Shown in pieces: positions 26,606 to 33,906 of a DNA stretch of 64,000 nt. Origin of the DNA: Marininema halotolerans (lineage in GTDB: Bacteria; Bacillota; Bacilli; Thermoactinomycetales; DSM-45169); the NCBI RefSeq assembly GCF_900116235.1, contig NZ_FPAA01000006.1, positions 62,001-126,000 of the forward strand. Reading direction: 5' to 3'. The notes below the pieces were generated by a model. The model was not told the origin of the DNA. It was given only the letters and a program-made list of their open reading frames with translations, and did not search any database. Each line of letters starts with the position of its first letter. Within the stretch, counting starts at the first letter, position 1. The position numbers and the translations under genes are program-made.

Positions 26606-27988
26606 TCAAATGAACTGCGCCAACTTTAATCCATATTCCGTAATGCATCGTGCGGATTTTTGTCCCGCTTGATGGAGTGTAGGATGATGGAAAATATGAC
26701 GACCCGGTTTAGAGTTGACTTCAAATAACCATACCTTGTGGTGATGATCCACACCGATATCTAAACCAAGTTCTCCAAGGGGACCAGGCATTGTGCTCTC
26801 CATTGCTAAAGCGATACGAATGGATGTTTCCGCAATTTTCTCTTCGATCTCAGTTTCCTGTCCAGGAAAGGCAAGGGATAGCAGTTCAGAAACGGCGATA
26901 ATGGATCCACCAGTTCTTCCGTGGGTGGTGACACACCCTGCGCCGGCTACCTTGGCACCGATGCCGATTACTTTCCATTGTCCGGTTTTGTCTTTATGAA
27001 GGTGCACACGAAAATCGACGGGTCGATCTTTGTATTTGACTAATCGAATTCCCTGTTGAACTAAATATCGCCGAAGTGGTGCGAGTTCTGGCCCGAAATG
27101 ATTGACAAGGAGGGCTTCGAGGGAGTTATAGTGGCGCAGGATATTTTTTTCGTTATTACGAAAGCGGCAATAGTAGCCGTTTTTAGGGTCCCGTGTAATC
27201 CGTAAAATCCCAAGCCCGAGGCTACCTCCTGTCGGTTTTAAATAAACCATTTTATGACGTTCAATCAGATCACGAATGGAATGCTCATCGAGGTCATGAA
27301 CGGTTTCGGGGATATTTTCGGATACCAGTTCATGGGTGAACAGTTTTTCGTGTACGGACCATTTATTGAAAAAACCTTGGTTAAACATTTTGCAATTTCC
27401 TAGTGTTTGTAAGCGGAGGCGACACTCCTCTACATGAGGCAATGCCTCGGCCCTGCGATTAGGAACTCGTTCGTAAATGACATCAGGCAAGGGGGCAATG
27501 TGGCGGAACCAACGATTTTGGCCCGACTCATCTTTGCGAATAAACCATCCTTGCACAGTGCGCTGTCTCCAATTGACCATATTTGGGGTAAAGACATAGA
27601 AAAAGGGCTTATTATCTTGACCGGCTGTGAGAAAATGGCGAAAAAGATTGGATCGGTCCCCAAAGGGAGAAGCAGGGGAATTGGATGCGCCTGTGGTTAG
27701 AATCGCAAGGACGGGACCGATCCGAAGTTCACGGTTATTGTATGTGGCCCTAACTTCACCAAAGTGTGGGATACAGAGTTGGCGGCTGATGGGTCGAGGT
27801 AGCAGAATCGTTGCATCTTCAGATTTCCCCTCAATGACACGGACATTCATGGATTTATTGCCCACAGATATCTGAATAGTCTGCCTGGTACGGCAATTCC
27901 ATTCACGGAAGAGGCTGCGTGATACGACGATAGTTTGTGAAGGATTTGAAACAGAAACAGGGTGAATTTGGCAAAGTATAGAGCTCAT
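26606..27988 (-). CDS. YheC/YheD-family ATP-grasp protein (3rd of four)
   Basis: A 460-residue paralogue with the full two-part build: an N-terminal beta domain (1-100, VSVSNPSQTIVVSRSLF..., ending GPVLAILTTG), then ATP-grasp. The glycine-rich loop is intact (LKPTGGSLGLGILRI), followed by 'VDFRVHLHKDKTGQWKVIGIGAKVAG', 'THGRTGGS' and 'ELGLDIGVDHHHKVWLFEVNSKPGR'. All ATP-grasp landmarks are present, so it is probably active. ATG 27988 follows AGGAGG and overlaps the stop of the upstream gene by 4 bp (ATGA). The reading frame is open to 28126, but that extension has no ribosome site and is out of family. Confidence 0.92.
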   Translation of the reverse strand: MSSILCQIHPVSVSNPSQTIVVSRSLFREWNCRTRQTIQISVGNKSMNVRVIEGKSEDATILLPRPISRQLCIPHFGEVRATYNNRELRIGPVLAILTTGASNSPASPFGDRSNLFRHFLTAGQDNKPFFYVFTPNMVNWRQRTVQGWFIRKDESGQNRWFRHIAPLPDVIYERVPNRRAEALPHVEECRLRLQTLGNCKMFNQGFFNKWSVHEKLFTHELVSENIPETVHDLDEHSIRDLIERHKMVYLKPTGGSLGLGILRITRDPKNGYYCRFRNNEKNILRHYNSLEALLVNHFGPELAPLRRYLVQQGIRLVKYKDRPVDFRVHLHKDKTGQWKVIGIGAKVAGAGCVTTHGRTGGSIIAVSELLSLAFPGQETEIEEKIAETSIRIALAMESTMPGPLGELGLDIGVDHHHKVWLFEVNSKPGRHIFHHPTLHQAGQKSARCITEYGLKLAQFI

Positions 27989-29106
27989 ACAGAACCTCCT
28001 ATCAGACCTTGGGCTAAACTTCGAGCGTAGAGGATAGGACGACGAACCGATTGAATGCGGATCTCCTTTTCTCCCGTAAGGAGAAATACGGATCGTCCTG
28101 GCTTTGAGTTGGCTTCGAGTAACCATACCTGTCCCTGGCGATCAATTCCGGTATCCAGTCCAAGTTCAATTAAACGACCATGTTCTCGTTCAATTTGCAA
28201 CGGAACTTCTTTGGATAGGAATTGAAGAGTGGCAAGGATCTGATTGGCTTGTTGTGGGAAATGTTCGTGAACAAAGGGGATTGCACGCTCGGCCTTTCCT
28301 CCGCCATGAATATTGGATGTTAGACTGCCTATAGAACCTAAGCGGACAGCCATTCCAGTCGTTGCCCATTGACCCAGACCATCTTTTTGTACGAGAATGC
28401 GTAAGTCGAAGGGGCGTCTGTCAGAGGTATCAAGGTGTAAAAAGGGCTGAATCACGTAACGAACCCCTTTGGTAAATCGATTGATCCAATTGCGTAGCGA
28501 AGTCTCTTTGTGAAGTCGAATCTGAAAGGGTTGATTTTTTGGGGATCGTCCGCGCACCACATATCCTTTGCTATGAGGGAGGATGGCAGCGACTCCACGC
28601 CCATGACTCCCGCCGTTTGGTTTAATTAATACTGAATCGTGTTGTTCAATAAAGGAGCGTACATCTTTGAAGGCGGTTAGACGTAACGTTTGTGGCAAAT
28701 AGGGAAGGAGGCTTGAATTTTTTACAAGCATTTCATGGTTGGGTAATTTTCCGCCAAGGGGTCGACCCAGGAACTGAATATTGGGGTCATTAGAAAGGCT
28801 CATCACGTAGGGTTTATACATCTGATACTGCCGGCTATCAGAGTATCCACATCGATCGTATATGAGAGAGGGAAGAGGGTACCGATCAGAGCTCCATTGC
28901 CCAGTGTTCGGGTTGTAGCGCCACCCATTTACGCTACGTGTTTGCCAATCGACGTCCATCGGACAAAATACCATGACGTGGATGCCGAGGGGAATTCCCT
29001 CCTGGGTGAGCTGTTGATAATAACTTTTTTCTTGAAATGGAGGCGTCTGGTGATTCGACCGGCAGACGATGACGCCCATCCCGTATTGGTTGGTGCCATT
29101 CATCAT
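27985..29106 (-). CDS. YheC/YheD-family ATP-grasp protein, short form (2nd of four)
   Basis: This 373-residue paralogue begins directly at the ATP-grasp pre-domain (MGVIVCRSNHQTPPFQEKSYYQQL) and lacks the roughly 100-residue N-terminal beta domain of its three neighbours. The motifs are complete: 'IKPNGGSHGRGVAAI', 'PFDLRILVQKDGLGQWATTGMAVRLG', 'GGGKAERA' and 'ELGLDTGIDRQGQVWLLEANSKPGR'. It starts with ATGATG after GGGAGG, overlapping the preceding stop by 4 bp. The missing domain looks like a true short form, since the operon junction is intact. It may pair with a full-length paralogue; that is inference. Confidence 0.92.
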   Translation of the reverse strand: MMNGTNQYGMGVIVCRSNHQTPPFQEKSYYQQLTQEGIPLGIHVMVFCPMDVDWQTRSVNGWRYNPNTGQWSSDRYPLPSLIYDRCGYSDSRQYQMYKPYVMSLSNDPNIQFLGRPLGGKLPNHEMLVKNSSLLPYLPQTLRLTAFKDVRSFIEQHDSVLIKPNGGSHGRGVAAILPHSKGYVVRGRSPKNQPFQIRLHKETSLRNWINRFTKGVRYVIQPFLHLDTSDRRPFDLRILVQKDGLGQWATTGMAVRLGSIGSLTSNIHGGGKAERAIPFVHEHFPQQANQILATLQFLSKEVPLQIEREHGRLIELGLDTGIDRQGQVWLLEANSKPGRSVFLLTGEKEIRIQSVRRPILYARSLAQGLIGGSV

Positions 29107-30563
29107 TTTTTCCTCCCGGAGGGCTTTTGCTTGGGACGTGGGGACTTTTTAGCTGGCATTTTCTTTTGAGGTGTTTTTTTAGTTGACATAAATGGAGTCC
29201 AGCCCGTGCAATATGTGACATAATCGATCAAACGGATGACAGAGGGGCGTGTTGTAAGTTTTGTATTGGTGACCGTGTCACTCGTTTTCGATGGTTTTGA
29301 ATTAAGTTCAATCAACCATAACTGCCCCCTCTGATCGAGTACAAGATCGATCCCCAATTCCGCATAATGACCCTGGACCAATTTCTCAAAGGAATTCGCA
29401 ATGGCCAGGGCTGTGTCCCGCAATTCGTAAATGGTTGGTTTTGTACCGATCGTTTTTGCTTCGGTAAGGACCTCCGCGGTTTTACGTAGCGTACCTCCTT
29501 TTGCGAGGTTGGAGACAATGTGAGAGTCATTGGCAATTCGGGCAACTGAAGAAGTAATGGCCCAAACACCGGTAGAATTACGCTGTACAAGTACGCGAAA
29601 ATCGACAGAGCGTCCATCGATGGTTATTAGATCGAGGCCCTTTTGGATAATGTAGCGAGTACGGGAGGTTTTTCGTCGGAGCTTTCGAATCGCTTCTTTA
29701 AATTGTGAAAAAATATGTGTTTCTGTGCCTGACTCCTCAGCGTATTGACAGATCCATTTGTTGTTTTCTAAGCTCACACGAATAATTCCCTGGCCAAGAC
29801 TACCATGAATGGGTTTTAAAAATACGGTGCGATAGCGTTGAACCATCGCGCGCAAATGGGTAGGATCCCAGGGGATGGTGTCCGGGAGGAACCGTCTCAT
29901 GGATTCATCCTGAGATAAAATCTCATGAACTTGACGCTTATCAAGAAATCCTTCGTTAAAAATGACAACCTGATGGTCTGTGCGAAGCTTCTCCATCTTT
30001 TGTTGGAGTCCTTGATCCTTTTCAATCCGTCGTGTCGTTATGCGATTGTAGATGACGTCTGGAAGGGGTCCATCACAACTTTTCCAAGCTTTGCTATCCC
30101 AAAGCCACCCCTGCGTAAGTCCCTTATCCGGTCGAATTCCTTCTGGGGAAAATACATTGAAGAAGATTCCTCGATTCGCAGCAGCACGAGCGCATTCTTC
30201 TAAAAAGCCACTTAAATCACCGAACAGTTGGTTTTCGCTACCTTGTACGTCTTGGTTTAATAAAACACCGAAACAAGGTCCCAGAGTGAGACGACGAGAT
30301 GGAGGGTCAAAATGGGCATTTAAGGTTTTGATGTCACCATGTAGCTTTAGTTGAGAAGCTAATCGTGAACTAATACGAATTAGCGGAGTATTGGTTTCTG
30401 AGTAGAATATGGTTGCGATATCGGATGATGAGCCGAAGGTGACCCAAATGGGATGGCGAGGGATATTTAACCGTTTGGCGATGGAGTGACTCATAATAAT
30501 GTTTGCTTTTTCGGGGAAGAGTAGCTCTGATACAACTTGGATACATAATCGTGCATGCCCCAT
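29103..30563 (-). CDS. YheC/YheD-family ATP-grasp protein (1st of four)
   Basis: First gene of the operon, 486 residues. The N-terminal beta domain (about 1-100) includes 'IMSHSIAKRLNIPRHPIWVTFGSSS'. The ATP-grasp part has 'LKPIHGSLGQGIIRV', 'VDFRVLVQRNSTGVWAITSSVARIA' and 'ELGIDLVLDQRGQLWLIELNSKPSK'. Unlike the others it ends in a 25-residue Lys/Pro-rich tail (KKTPQKKMPAKKSPRPKQK), which may bind an acidic partner. ATG 30563 is 6 bases after AAAGGGG; an in-frame ATG at 30581 lies before that site. The start is about 25 nt from the predicted SigK start point. Confidence 0.92.
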   Translation of the reverse strand: MGHARLCIQVVSELLFPEKANIIMSHSIAKRLNIPRHPIWVTFGSSSDIATIFYSETNTPLIRISSRLASQLKLHGDIKTLNAHFDPPSRRLTLGPCFGVLLNQDVQGSENQLFGDLSGFLEECARAAANRGIFFNVFSPEGIRPDKGLTQGWLWDSKAWKSCDGPLPDVIYNRITTRRIEKDQGLQQKMEKLRTDHQVVIFNEGFLDKRQVHEILSQDESMRRFLPDTIPWDPTHLRAMVQRYRTVFLKPIHGSLGQGIIRVSLENNKWICQYAEESGTETHIFSQFKEAIRKLRRKTSRTRYIIQKGLDLITIDGRSVDFRVLVQRNSTGVWAITSSVARIANDSHIVSNLAKGGTLRKTAEVLTEAKTIGTKPTIYELRDTALAIANSFEKLVQGHYAELGIDLVLDQRGQLWLIELNSKPSKTSDTVTNTKLTTRPSVIRLIDYVTYCTGWTPFMSTKKTPQKKMPAKKSPRPKQKPSGRKK

Positions 30564-30594
30564 GCCGATCCCCTTTCGCATGAAGTGACTGATA

Positions 30595-30622
30595 TAAAGT
30601 ATGTGGGCATGTTTTTTCGGGT
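30595..30622 (-). promoter_or_regulatory. Candidate SigK promoter of the YheC/D-GNAT operon
   Basis: On the minus strand, ACC (30622-30620) lies 16 bp before CATACTTTA (30603-30595). This fits the SigK pattern AC-N16/17-CATAnnnTA and would start transcription near 30588. Confidence 0.55.
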
Positions 30623-30704
30623 GAATAAAAGGGGCTTGGGCAGGAAGCCAGTTGGCAGGGAAGAGGTTAATTGGTGTAATTTTTTTGTTTTTATTATTTT
30701 TTTA

Positions 30705-30733
30705 ATGACATCGGACTGTTTACTGTATATAAT
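30705..30733 (+). promoter_or_regulatory. SigA-type promoter of the first small secreted protein
   Basis: ATGACA (30705-30710, 5 of 6 matches to TTGACA) and a perfect TATAAT (30728-30733) are separated by the ideal 17 bp. Confidence 0.75.
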
Positions 30734-30780
30734 AGATGTAGGAATTTGGTGATCTTACCAAGTGACTAAAATAATAAAAA

Positions 30781-30806
30781 GCCAAGTTTTGTGGAAACAC
30801 GCTTGG
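30781..30806 (+). promoter_or_regulatory. Hairpin just before the ribosome site
   Basis: GCCAAG (30781-30786) pairs with CTTGGC (30801-30806) immediately upstream of GGGAGG (30808-30813). It may affect translation or message stability. Confidence 0.4.
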
Positions 30807-30825
30807 CGGGAGGTAGATGTTCAGA

Positions 30826-31284
30826 ATGAGTAAGCTGAATTTTATTAAGATTTCGATTTCCTTTTGTTTGATGGTAGTTGTTAGCTTATTTTCTATTTCC
30901 AATGCTTTTGCTGCTCCGGCAAATGTTGAATCGAAGATCGCTGATAGTCGTAGTGAAATCAGTAGTAATATCTTATGGTATAATTTTGCGACAGGTTCAA
31001 GTAAAGATACCTATTTCCATTTGAAACTTAATGGGGATTTGTATACATCAATGACATTCAACATTAATAACTACCAAGATTTAGCTGGATTACAAGTTTC
31101 TTTGTACGATGCTAATGAAGCCGATGAGAATGCTACTCTTATACAGACTAAAGTGTTAGACGGGACTTCACCTACCGTAACATTGGATGGTTTTGAAGTA
31201 GGTAAAGTTTATAACATAAAGATGACGAAGGCGGTTGTTACTGGAAAGGGTATCACGGGGAAATATAGTTTTATTTATCGTTAA
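30826..31284 (+). CDS. Small secreted protein A, unknown function
   Basis: I do not recognise a family with certainty. The 152-residue product has a clean signal peptide: Lys-rich start, hydrophobic core (ISFCLMVVVSLFSISNAF) and probable cleavage after AFA-A near residue 27-28. The mature part of about 125 residues looks all-beta: alternating 'YFHLKLNGDLYTSMTFNI', 'LAGLQVSLYD', then 'VTLDGFEVGKVYNIKM'. The last pattern resembles beta-sandwich PPC-like domains ('L..GKYYI.V'). No cysteine remains after cleavage. I chose ATG 30826 because ATG 30817 is only 2-3 bases from the ribosome site. Base composition is AT-rich compared with its neighbours. It shares an outline with the next gene. Confidence 0.75.
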   Translation: MSKLNFIKISISFCLMVVVSLFSISNAFAAPANVESKIADSRSEISSNILWYNFATGSSKDTYFHLKLNGDLYTSMTFNINNYQDLAGLQVSLYDANEADENATLIQTKVLDGTSPTVTLDGFEVGKVYNIKMTKAVVTGKGITGKYSFIYR

Positions 31285-31357
31285 CGTATGATTTGATTAA
31301 TCGGCTTGTGAAAGTTTGTAAATTGAGCTTTGTCATTGGCCTTACCGAGATTTAGAT

Positions 31358-31432
31358 GAGGTCGAGCACTTAGGGGTAAGAAATCCCTGAATTCGCTTCT
31401 TGTAAGGGGTTTGCTTGCCCCTGCTCGTCCTC
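31358..31432 (+). ncRNA. Long 75-nt stem-loop between the two small secreted-protein genes
   Basis: Three paired blocks stack: 31358-31367 with 31423-31432, 31372-31380 with 31414-31422, and 31381-31387 with 31406-31412. The terminal loop is 18 nt. No T run follows, so it is not a standard terminator. It ends 12 bases before the ribosome site of the next gene. It may be a regulatory leader or processing element. Confidence 0.5.
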
Positions 31433-31457
31433 AAATATATCAAATGGAGTGATTTGT

Positions 31458-31868
31458 ATGAATGTTAAAAAAATTATAGTGTTATTTGTTGCCTTGTTTG
31501 CTCTGATGATGGTAAGTACCTTGCCCACTTATGCGTCTGATACATGGATACCCTTTAATACCCATACCACAGAGGGGGGATACGAAGATGTCGTCGAAAC
31601 TACGAGTGCTAAATCATCTGTATGGGTCGGTGTCACTTCGATTTACAAAATTGACCGAATAACGGGTTCTAAATCATTAGCTGGACCCGAATATTTATTA
31701 GTAAATTTGTGTAATACTGCCACCAATAAGTGTACTTCGGTCAAAAGTCTAGATTTTTACCACGCAGAATTTACTAATTTGGAGCCGGGAAAATATTATG
31801 TGGATATCCTAGATGATGAAGTATCTTATTTTACCGGTGATATGTATAGTTTCTCGCATACCCCGTAA
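31458..31868 (+). CDS. Small secreted protein B, unknown function
   Basis: This 136-residue protein has a signal peptide (KKIIVLFVALFALMMVSTLPTYA, cleavage near residue 24) and a mature part of about 112 residues rich in beta-forming and aromatic residues. Two cysteines (in 'VNLCNTATNKCTS') could form a disulfide. 'LAGPEYLLVNL' followed by 'AEFTNLEPGKYYVDIL' parallels 'LAGLQVSLYD' and 'VTLDGFEVGKVYNIKM' in the upstream protein, so both may share a beta-sandwich fold. ATG 31458 lies 8 bases after GGAGTG; GTG 31449 is a weaker alternative. No function can be given. AT-rich composition hints at separate ancestry from the flanking genes. Confidence 0.72.
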   Translation: MNVKKIIVLFVALFALMMVSTLPTYASDTWIPFNTHTTEGGYEDVVETTSAKSSVWVGVTSIYKIDRITGSKSLAGPEYLLVNLCNTATNKCTSVKSLDFYHAEFTNLEPGKYYVDILDDEVSYFTGDMYSFSHTP

Positions 31869-31875
31869 TTGGATG

Positions 31876-31912
31876 GGTCGCTAACACTTTTGGTTGTTAG
31901 AGACCTTGTTTA
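31876..31912 (+). terminator. Probable terminator after small secreted protein B
   Basis: GGTC-g-CTAACA pairs with TGTTAG-a-GACC (31876-31905) and is followed by TTGTTT. Confidence 0.6.
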
Positions 31913-32006
31913 GTGGTTTGGATCGAGTGATTCAGTTCTAATTAGAGCGTTCTTCGTTACTCCACAGCTAACGCGATTTGGAGTCCCCACTTGGTAAGAC
32001 TCCTTT

Positions 32007-32043
32007 CAGGTTCCTCTAGAAGTAATTGAGGAGCCTGTTTTTT
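32007..32043 (+). terminator. Rho-independent terminator
   Basis: CAGGTTCCTC pairs with GAGGAGCCTG (32007-32016 with 32027-32036) and is followed by TTTTTT. Confidence 0.75.
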
Positions 32044-32078
32044 ATATTTTTAACGATCTACCATTAATTTTATATGAT

Positions 32079-32108
32079 TTTACAGAGGCGGAACTCACAA
32101 GGTATAAT
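32079..32108 (+). promoter_or_regulatory. SigA-type promoter for the YlbF-family gene
   Basis: TTTACA (32079-32084) is followed 18 bp later by TATAAT (32103-32108). Confidence 0.6.
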
Positions 32109-32233
32109 GCAATTACCTTACAGGTCATATAATGACGTAGTTTTGCATCGAATGCTCTGTCAAACAGGCGAAATGGTTGACATTTATGTTTGCGTTTATT
32201 TTACTGAGTGAAAATTGGAAGAGGAGGCTCCAT

Positions 32234-32581
32234 ATGAATCCCTATGATAAAGCGCATGAGCTAGCGCGAGCGTTGACGAACTCAGAAGAATTAACATCCT
32301 TGATTGAGGCAAAGAACTTGATTGATCAAAGCCCGGATGATCGCCTTTTGATTGAACATTTTCGGCAAAAGCAAATGGAAATGTCCTCTCATCAGATGCA
32401 AGGGACTGAGCCCAATGATGATCAGAAAGCGGAATGGGCGAAATTGGTGACTGAAGTTAATGGGAAACCGAATCTTACGCGTTATTTAGAAGCAGAAGGT
32501 CGGGTTGGACAACTCATGCAAGATATTAATCGTATCTTGGCAACCCCCTTTGAAGCGTTAAATGATACGAATAATGAGTAA
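32234..32581 (+). CDS. YlbF/YmcA/YheA-family protein
   Basis: This 115-residue all-alpha protein is of the YlbF superfamily (com_ylbF), close to B. subtilis YheA (UPF0342). Typical text is 'YDKAHELARALTNSEELTSLIEAKNLIDQSPDDRLLIEHFRQKQMEM' and 'YLEAEGRVGQLMQDINRIL'. YlbF and YmcA form the Y-complex with YaaT that guides RNase Y. For the YheA branch the role is unclear. ATG 32234 follows AGGAGG; the longer frame upstream lacks a ribosome site. In B. subtilis yheA lies near yheC/yheD, and here too the gene follows the YheC/D cluster, on the opposite strand. Confidence 0.88.
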   Translation: MNPYDKAHELARALTNSEELTSLIEAKNLIDQSPDDRLLIEHFRQKQMEMSSHQMQGTEPNDDQKAEWAKLVTEVNGKPNLTRYLEAEGRVGQLMQDINRILATPFEALNDTNNE

Positions 32582-32626
32582 CCGTATCGATTTGTAACGC
32601 AGAAAGAAAGGACGGGAGATTTTCCA

Positions 32627-33316
32627 ATGAAAATTACTTTTCATGGTCAGAGCTGTTTTGAACTTCATTATGAGAACCATCAATTAATTATTGATCCCTT
32701 TCTTAATGGGAATCCGTTAGCGAAGGCGAAACCAGAAGAAATTCAAGCAAAGTGGATACTTCTTACCCATGGACATGATGATCATGTGGGCGATACTGTC
32801 GAGATTGCCAAACGAAACGAGGCGACGGTAATTGCTCCCTTTGAACTAGCGAATTGGATCAGCTGGCAAGGGGTTGATGTACATCCAATGCATATCGGGG
32901 GTTCTCATCACTTTGAATTTGGCCGTGTAAAGCTTACCCAAGCCTTTCATGGATCAGCTCATATTGATGAATCGAAACAACAAATTGTCTATACAGGCAT
33001 GCCGGCAGGCTTATTGCTCACTTTAGGTGAAAAAACCATCTATCATGCCGGGGATACCGGGTTGTTTTCCGATATGAAAATCATCGGGATGCAAAATGAT
33101 GTAGCGCTTGCCTTGCTCCCTATTGGAGATAATTTTACAATGGGACCCGAAGATGCATTATTGGCCGCTGAATGGGTGGGTGCAAAGCAGGTTGTACCGA
33201 TGCACTATAATACCTTTCCTGTTATTGAGCAGAATCCAGAGGCGTTTGTTCAACGATTGGAAGGAAAGAAAATCCAAGGTACGGTACTATCTCCTGGTGA
33301 ATCAATGCAAATTTGA
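32627..33316 (+). CDS. UPF0173 metal-dependent hydrolase (YtkL-like)
   Basis: This metallo-beta-lactamase-fold protein of the UPF0173 family has 229 residues, the family's exact size range. The metal motif HxHxDH is present ([10 protein letters not shown]). '[21 protein letters not shown]' opens the protein, '[14 protein letters not shown]' and '[27 protein letters not shown]' close it. These are hydrolases of unknown substrate. ATG 32627 is preceded by a GGGAG-type site. In B. subtilis the counterpart is ytkL, from the same chromosomal neighbourhood as ytoI. Confidence 0.92.
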   Translation: MKITFHGQSCFELHYENHQLIIDPFLNGNPLAKAKPEEIQAKWILLTHGHDDHVGDTVEIAKRNEATVIAPFELANWISWQGVDVHPMHIGGSHHFEFGRVKLTQAFHGSAHIDESKQQIVYTGMPAGLLLTLGEKTIYHAGDTGLFSDMKIIGMQNDVALALLPIGDNFTMGPEDALLAAEWVGAKQVVPMHYNTFPVIEQNPEAFVQRLEGKKIQGTVLSPGESMQI

Positions 33317-33409
33317 GAAAAAATACCCAAGACAATCAACTTGTAATTCTTGTGTAATGATTCTGTAATATCAAAGGACTACCATAATCATAGGATGAAA
33401 ACCCCCAAT

Positions 33410-33444
33410 GAGAGTCGGTGAATAGCCACCGTCTCTTTTTTTTT
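33410..33444 (+). terminator. Rho-independent terminator
   Basis: A hairpin with a 2-base bulge (33410-33420 with 33426-33435) is followed by a T9 tract. Confidence 0.75.
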
Positions 33445-33498
33445 GCATGTTGACGGAGCTTGACCCGTAAACTGTAGCAAGGAGGGGGCCTTTAGCGG

Positions 33499-33774
33499 AT
33501 GAAAAGTAAACATCATATCGCTTTATTTCTAGCGTTGTTTATGTTGATCTTTGCCATTCCTCGACTGCCTGTGCCAGGGATTGATCAGACTAGCAAACTA
33601 TTTACATTCCTTTGGTTGGGATTTGCCTATCTTGTAATTGCTGCAAACTGGCGCAAGGTTCTTCAATTGGATCGTGAGGGACGACGTCAAGAAGAACAAG
33701 ACCGTCGCAAACGATGGTTGGAAGTGCAACGATCAAATAAAGTTGCACAACGAAAAGTTCGTCGACTTTATTAA
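33499..33774 (+). CDS. Small membrane protein, unknown function
   Basis: Hypothetical protein of 91 residues. Two hydrophobic segments (about 7-22 and 36-50) are joined by a short 'PRLPVPGIDQTSK' loop, and a 40-residue highly charged, Arg-rich C-terminal helix (LDREGRRQEEQDRRKRWLEVQ) probably faces the cytoplasm. ATG 33499 lies a little beyond AAGGAGGGGG, a strong ribosome site. It is flanked by terminators on both sides and so is transcribed alone. The charged tail could bind RNA, membrane or a partner protein, but no family is recognised. Confidence 0.7.
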   Translation: MKSKHHIALFLALFMLIFAIPRLPVPGIDQTSKLFTFLWLGFAYLVIAANWRKVLQLDREGRRQEEQDRRKRWLEVQRSNKVAQRKVRRLY

Positions 33775-33803
33775 TTAATCAAGTAATGAACAGATTCACA
33801 GAG

Positions 33804-33840
33804 ATAAGGAGACCGCTTCCGCGTCTCCTTATTTTCTTTT
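33804..33840 (+). terminator. Rho-independent terminator
   Basis: A 10-bp stem (33804-33813 with 33823-33832) is followed by a T-rich tract that also runs into the next promoter. Confidence 0.8.
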
Positions 33841-33867
33841 GGTATCCGTTAGTACCTAGTGTATAAT
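33839..33867 (+). promoter_or_regulatory. ytoI promoter overlapped by a FapR-like operator
   Basis: TTGGTA (33839-33844) and TATAAT (33862-33867) are 17 bp apart. Between and over the -10 box lies TTAGTACCTAGT (33849-33860), which closely resembles the FapR operator core of lipid-synthesis genes. Confidence 0.45.
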
Positions 33868-33906
33868 TGTGGAAGAGCGATTTTAGGACGAAGGGAGTTC
33901 ATTAAC

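Larger units (their letters stand above)
31913..32233 (+). other. Intergenic region with hairpins and the ylbF-like promoter
   Basis: It holds a GGAGTC/GACTCC hairpin (31980-32003), a terminator-type hairpin with a T run (32007-32043), and a promoter with TTTACA (32079-32084), 18 bp and TATAAT (32103-32108). I considered a T-box leader but found no specifier or T-box sequence. Confidence 0.5.

Noticed and set aside
31906-32043. Possible T-box leader upstream of the YlbF-family gene
   Set aside because: There are hairpins and a terminator, but no T-box sequence or specifier loop, and the promoter lies downstream of them.
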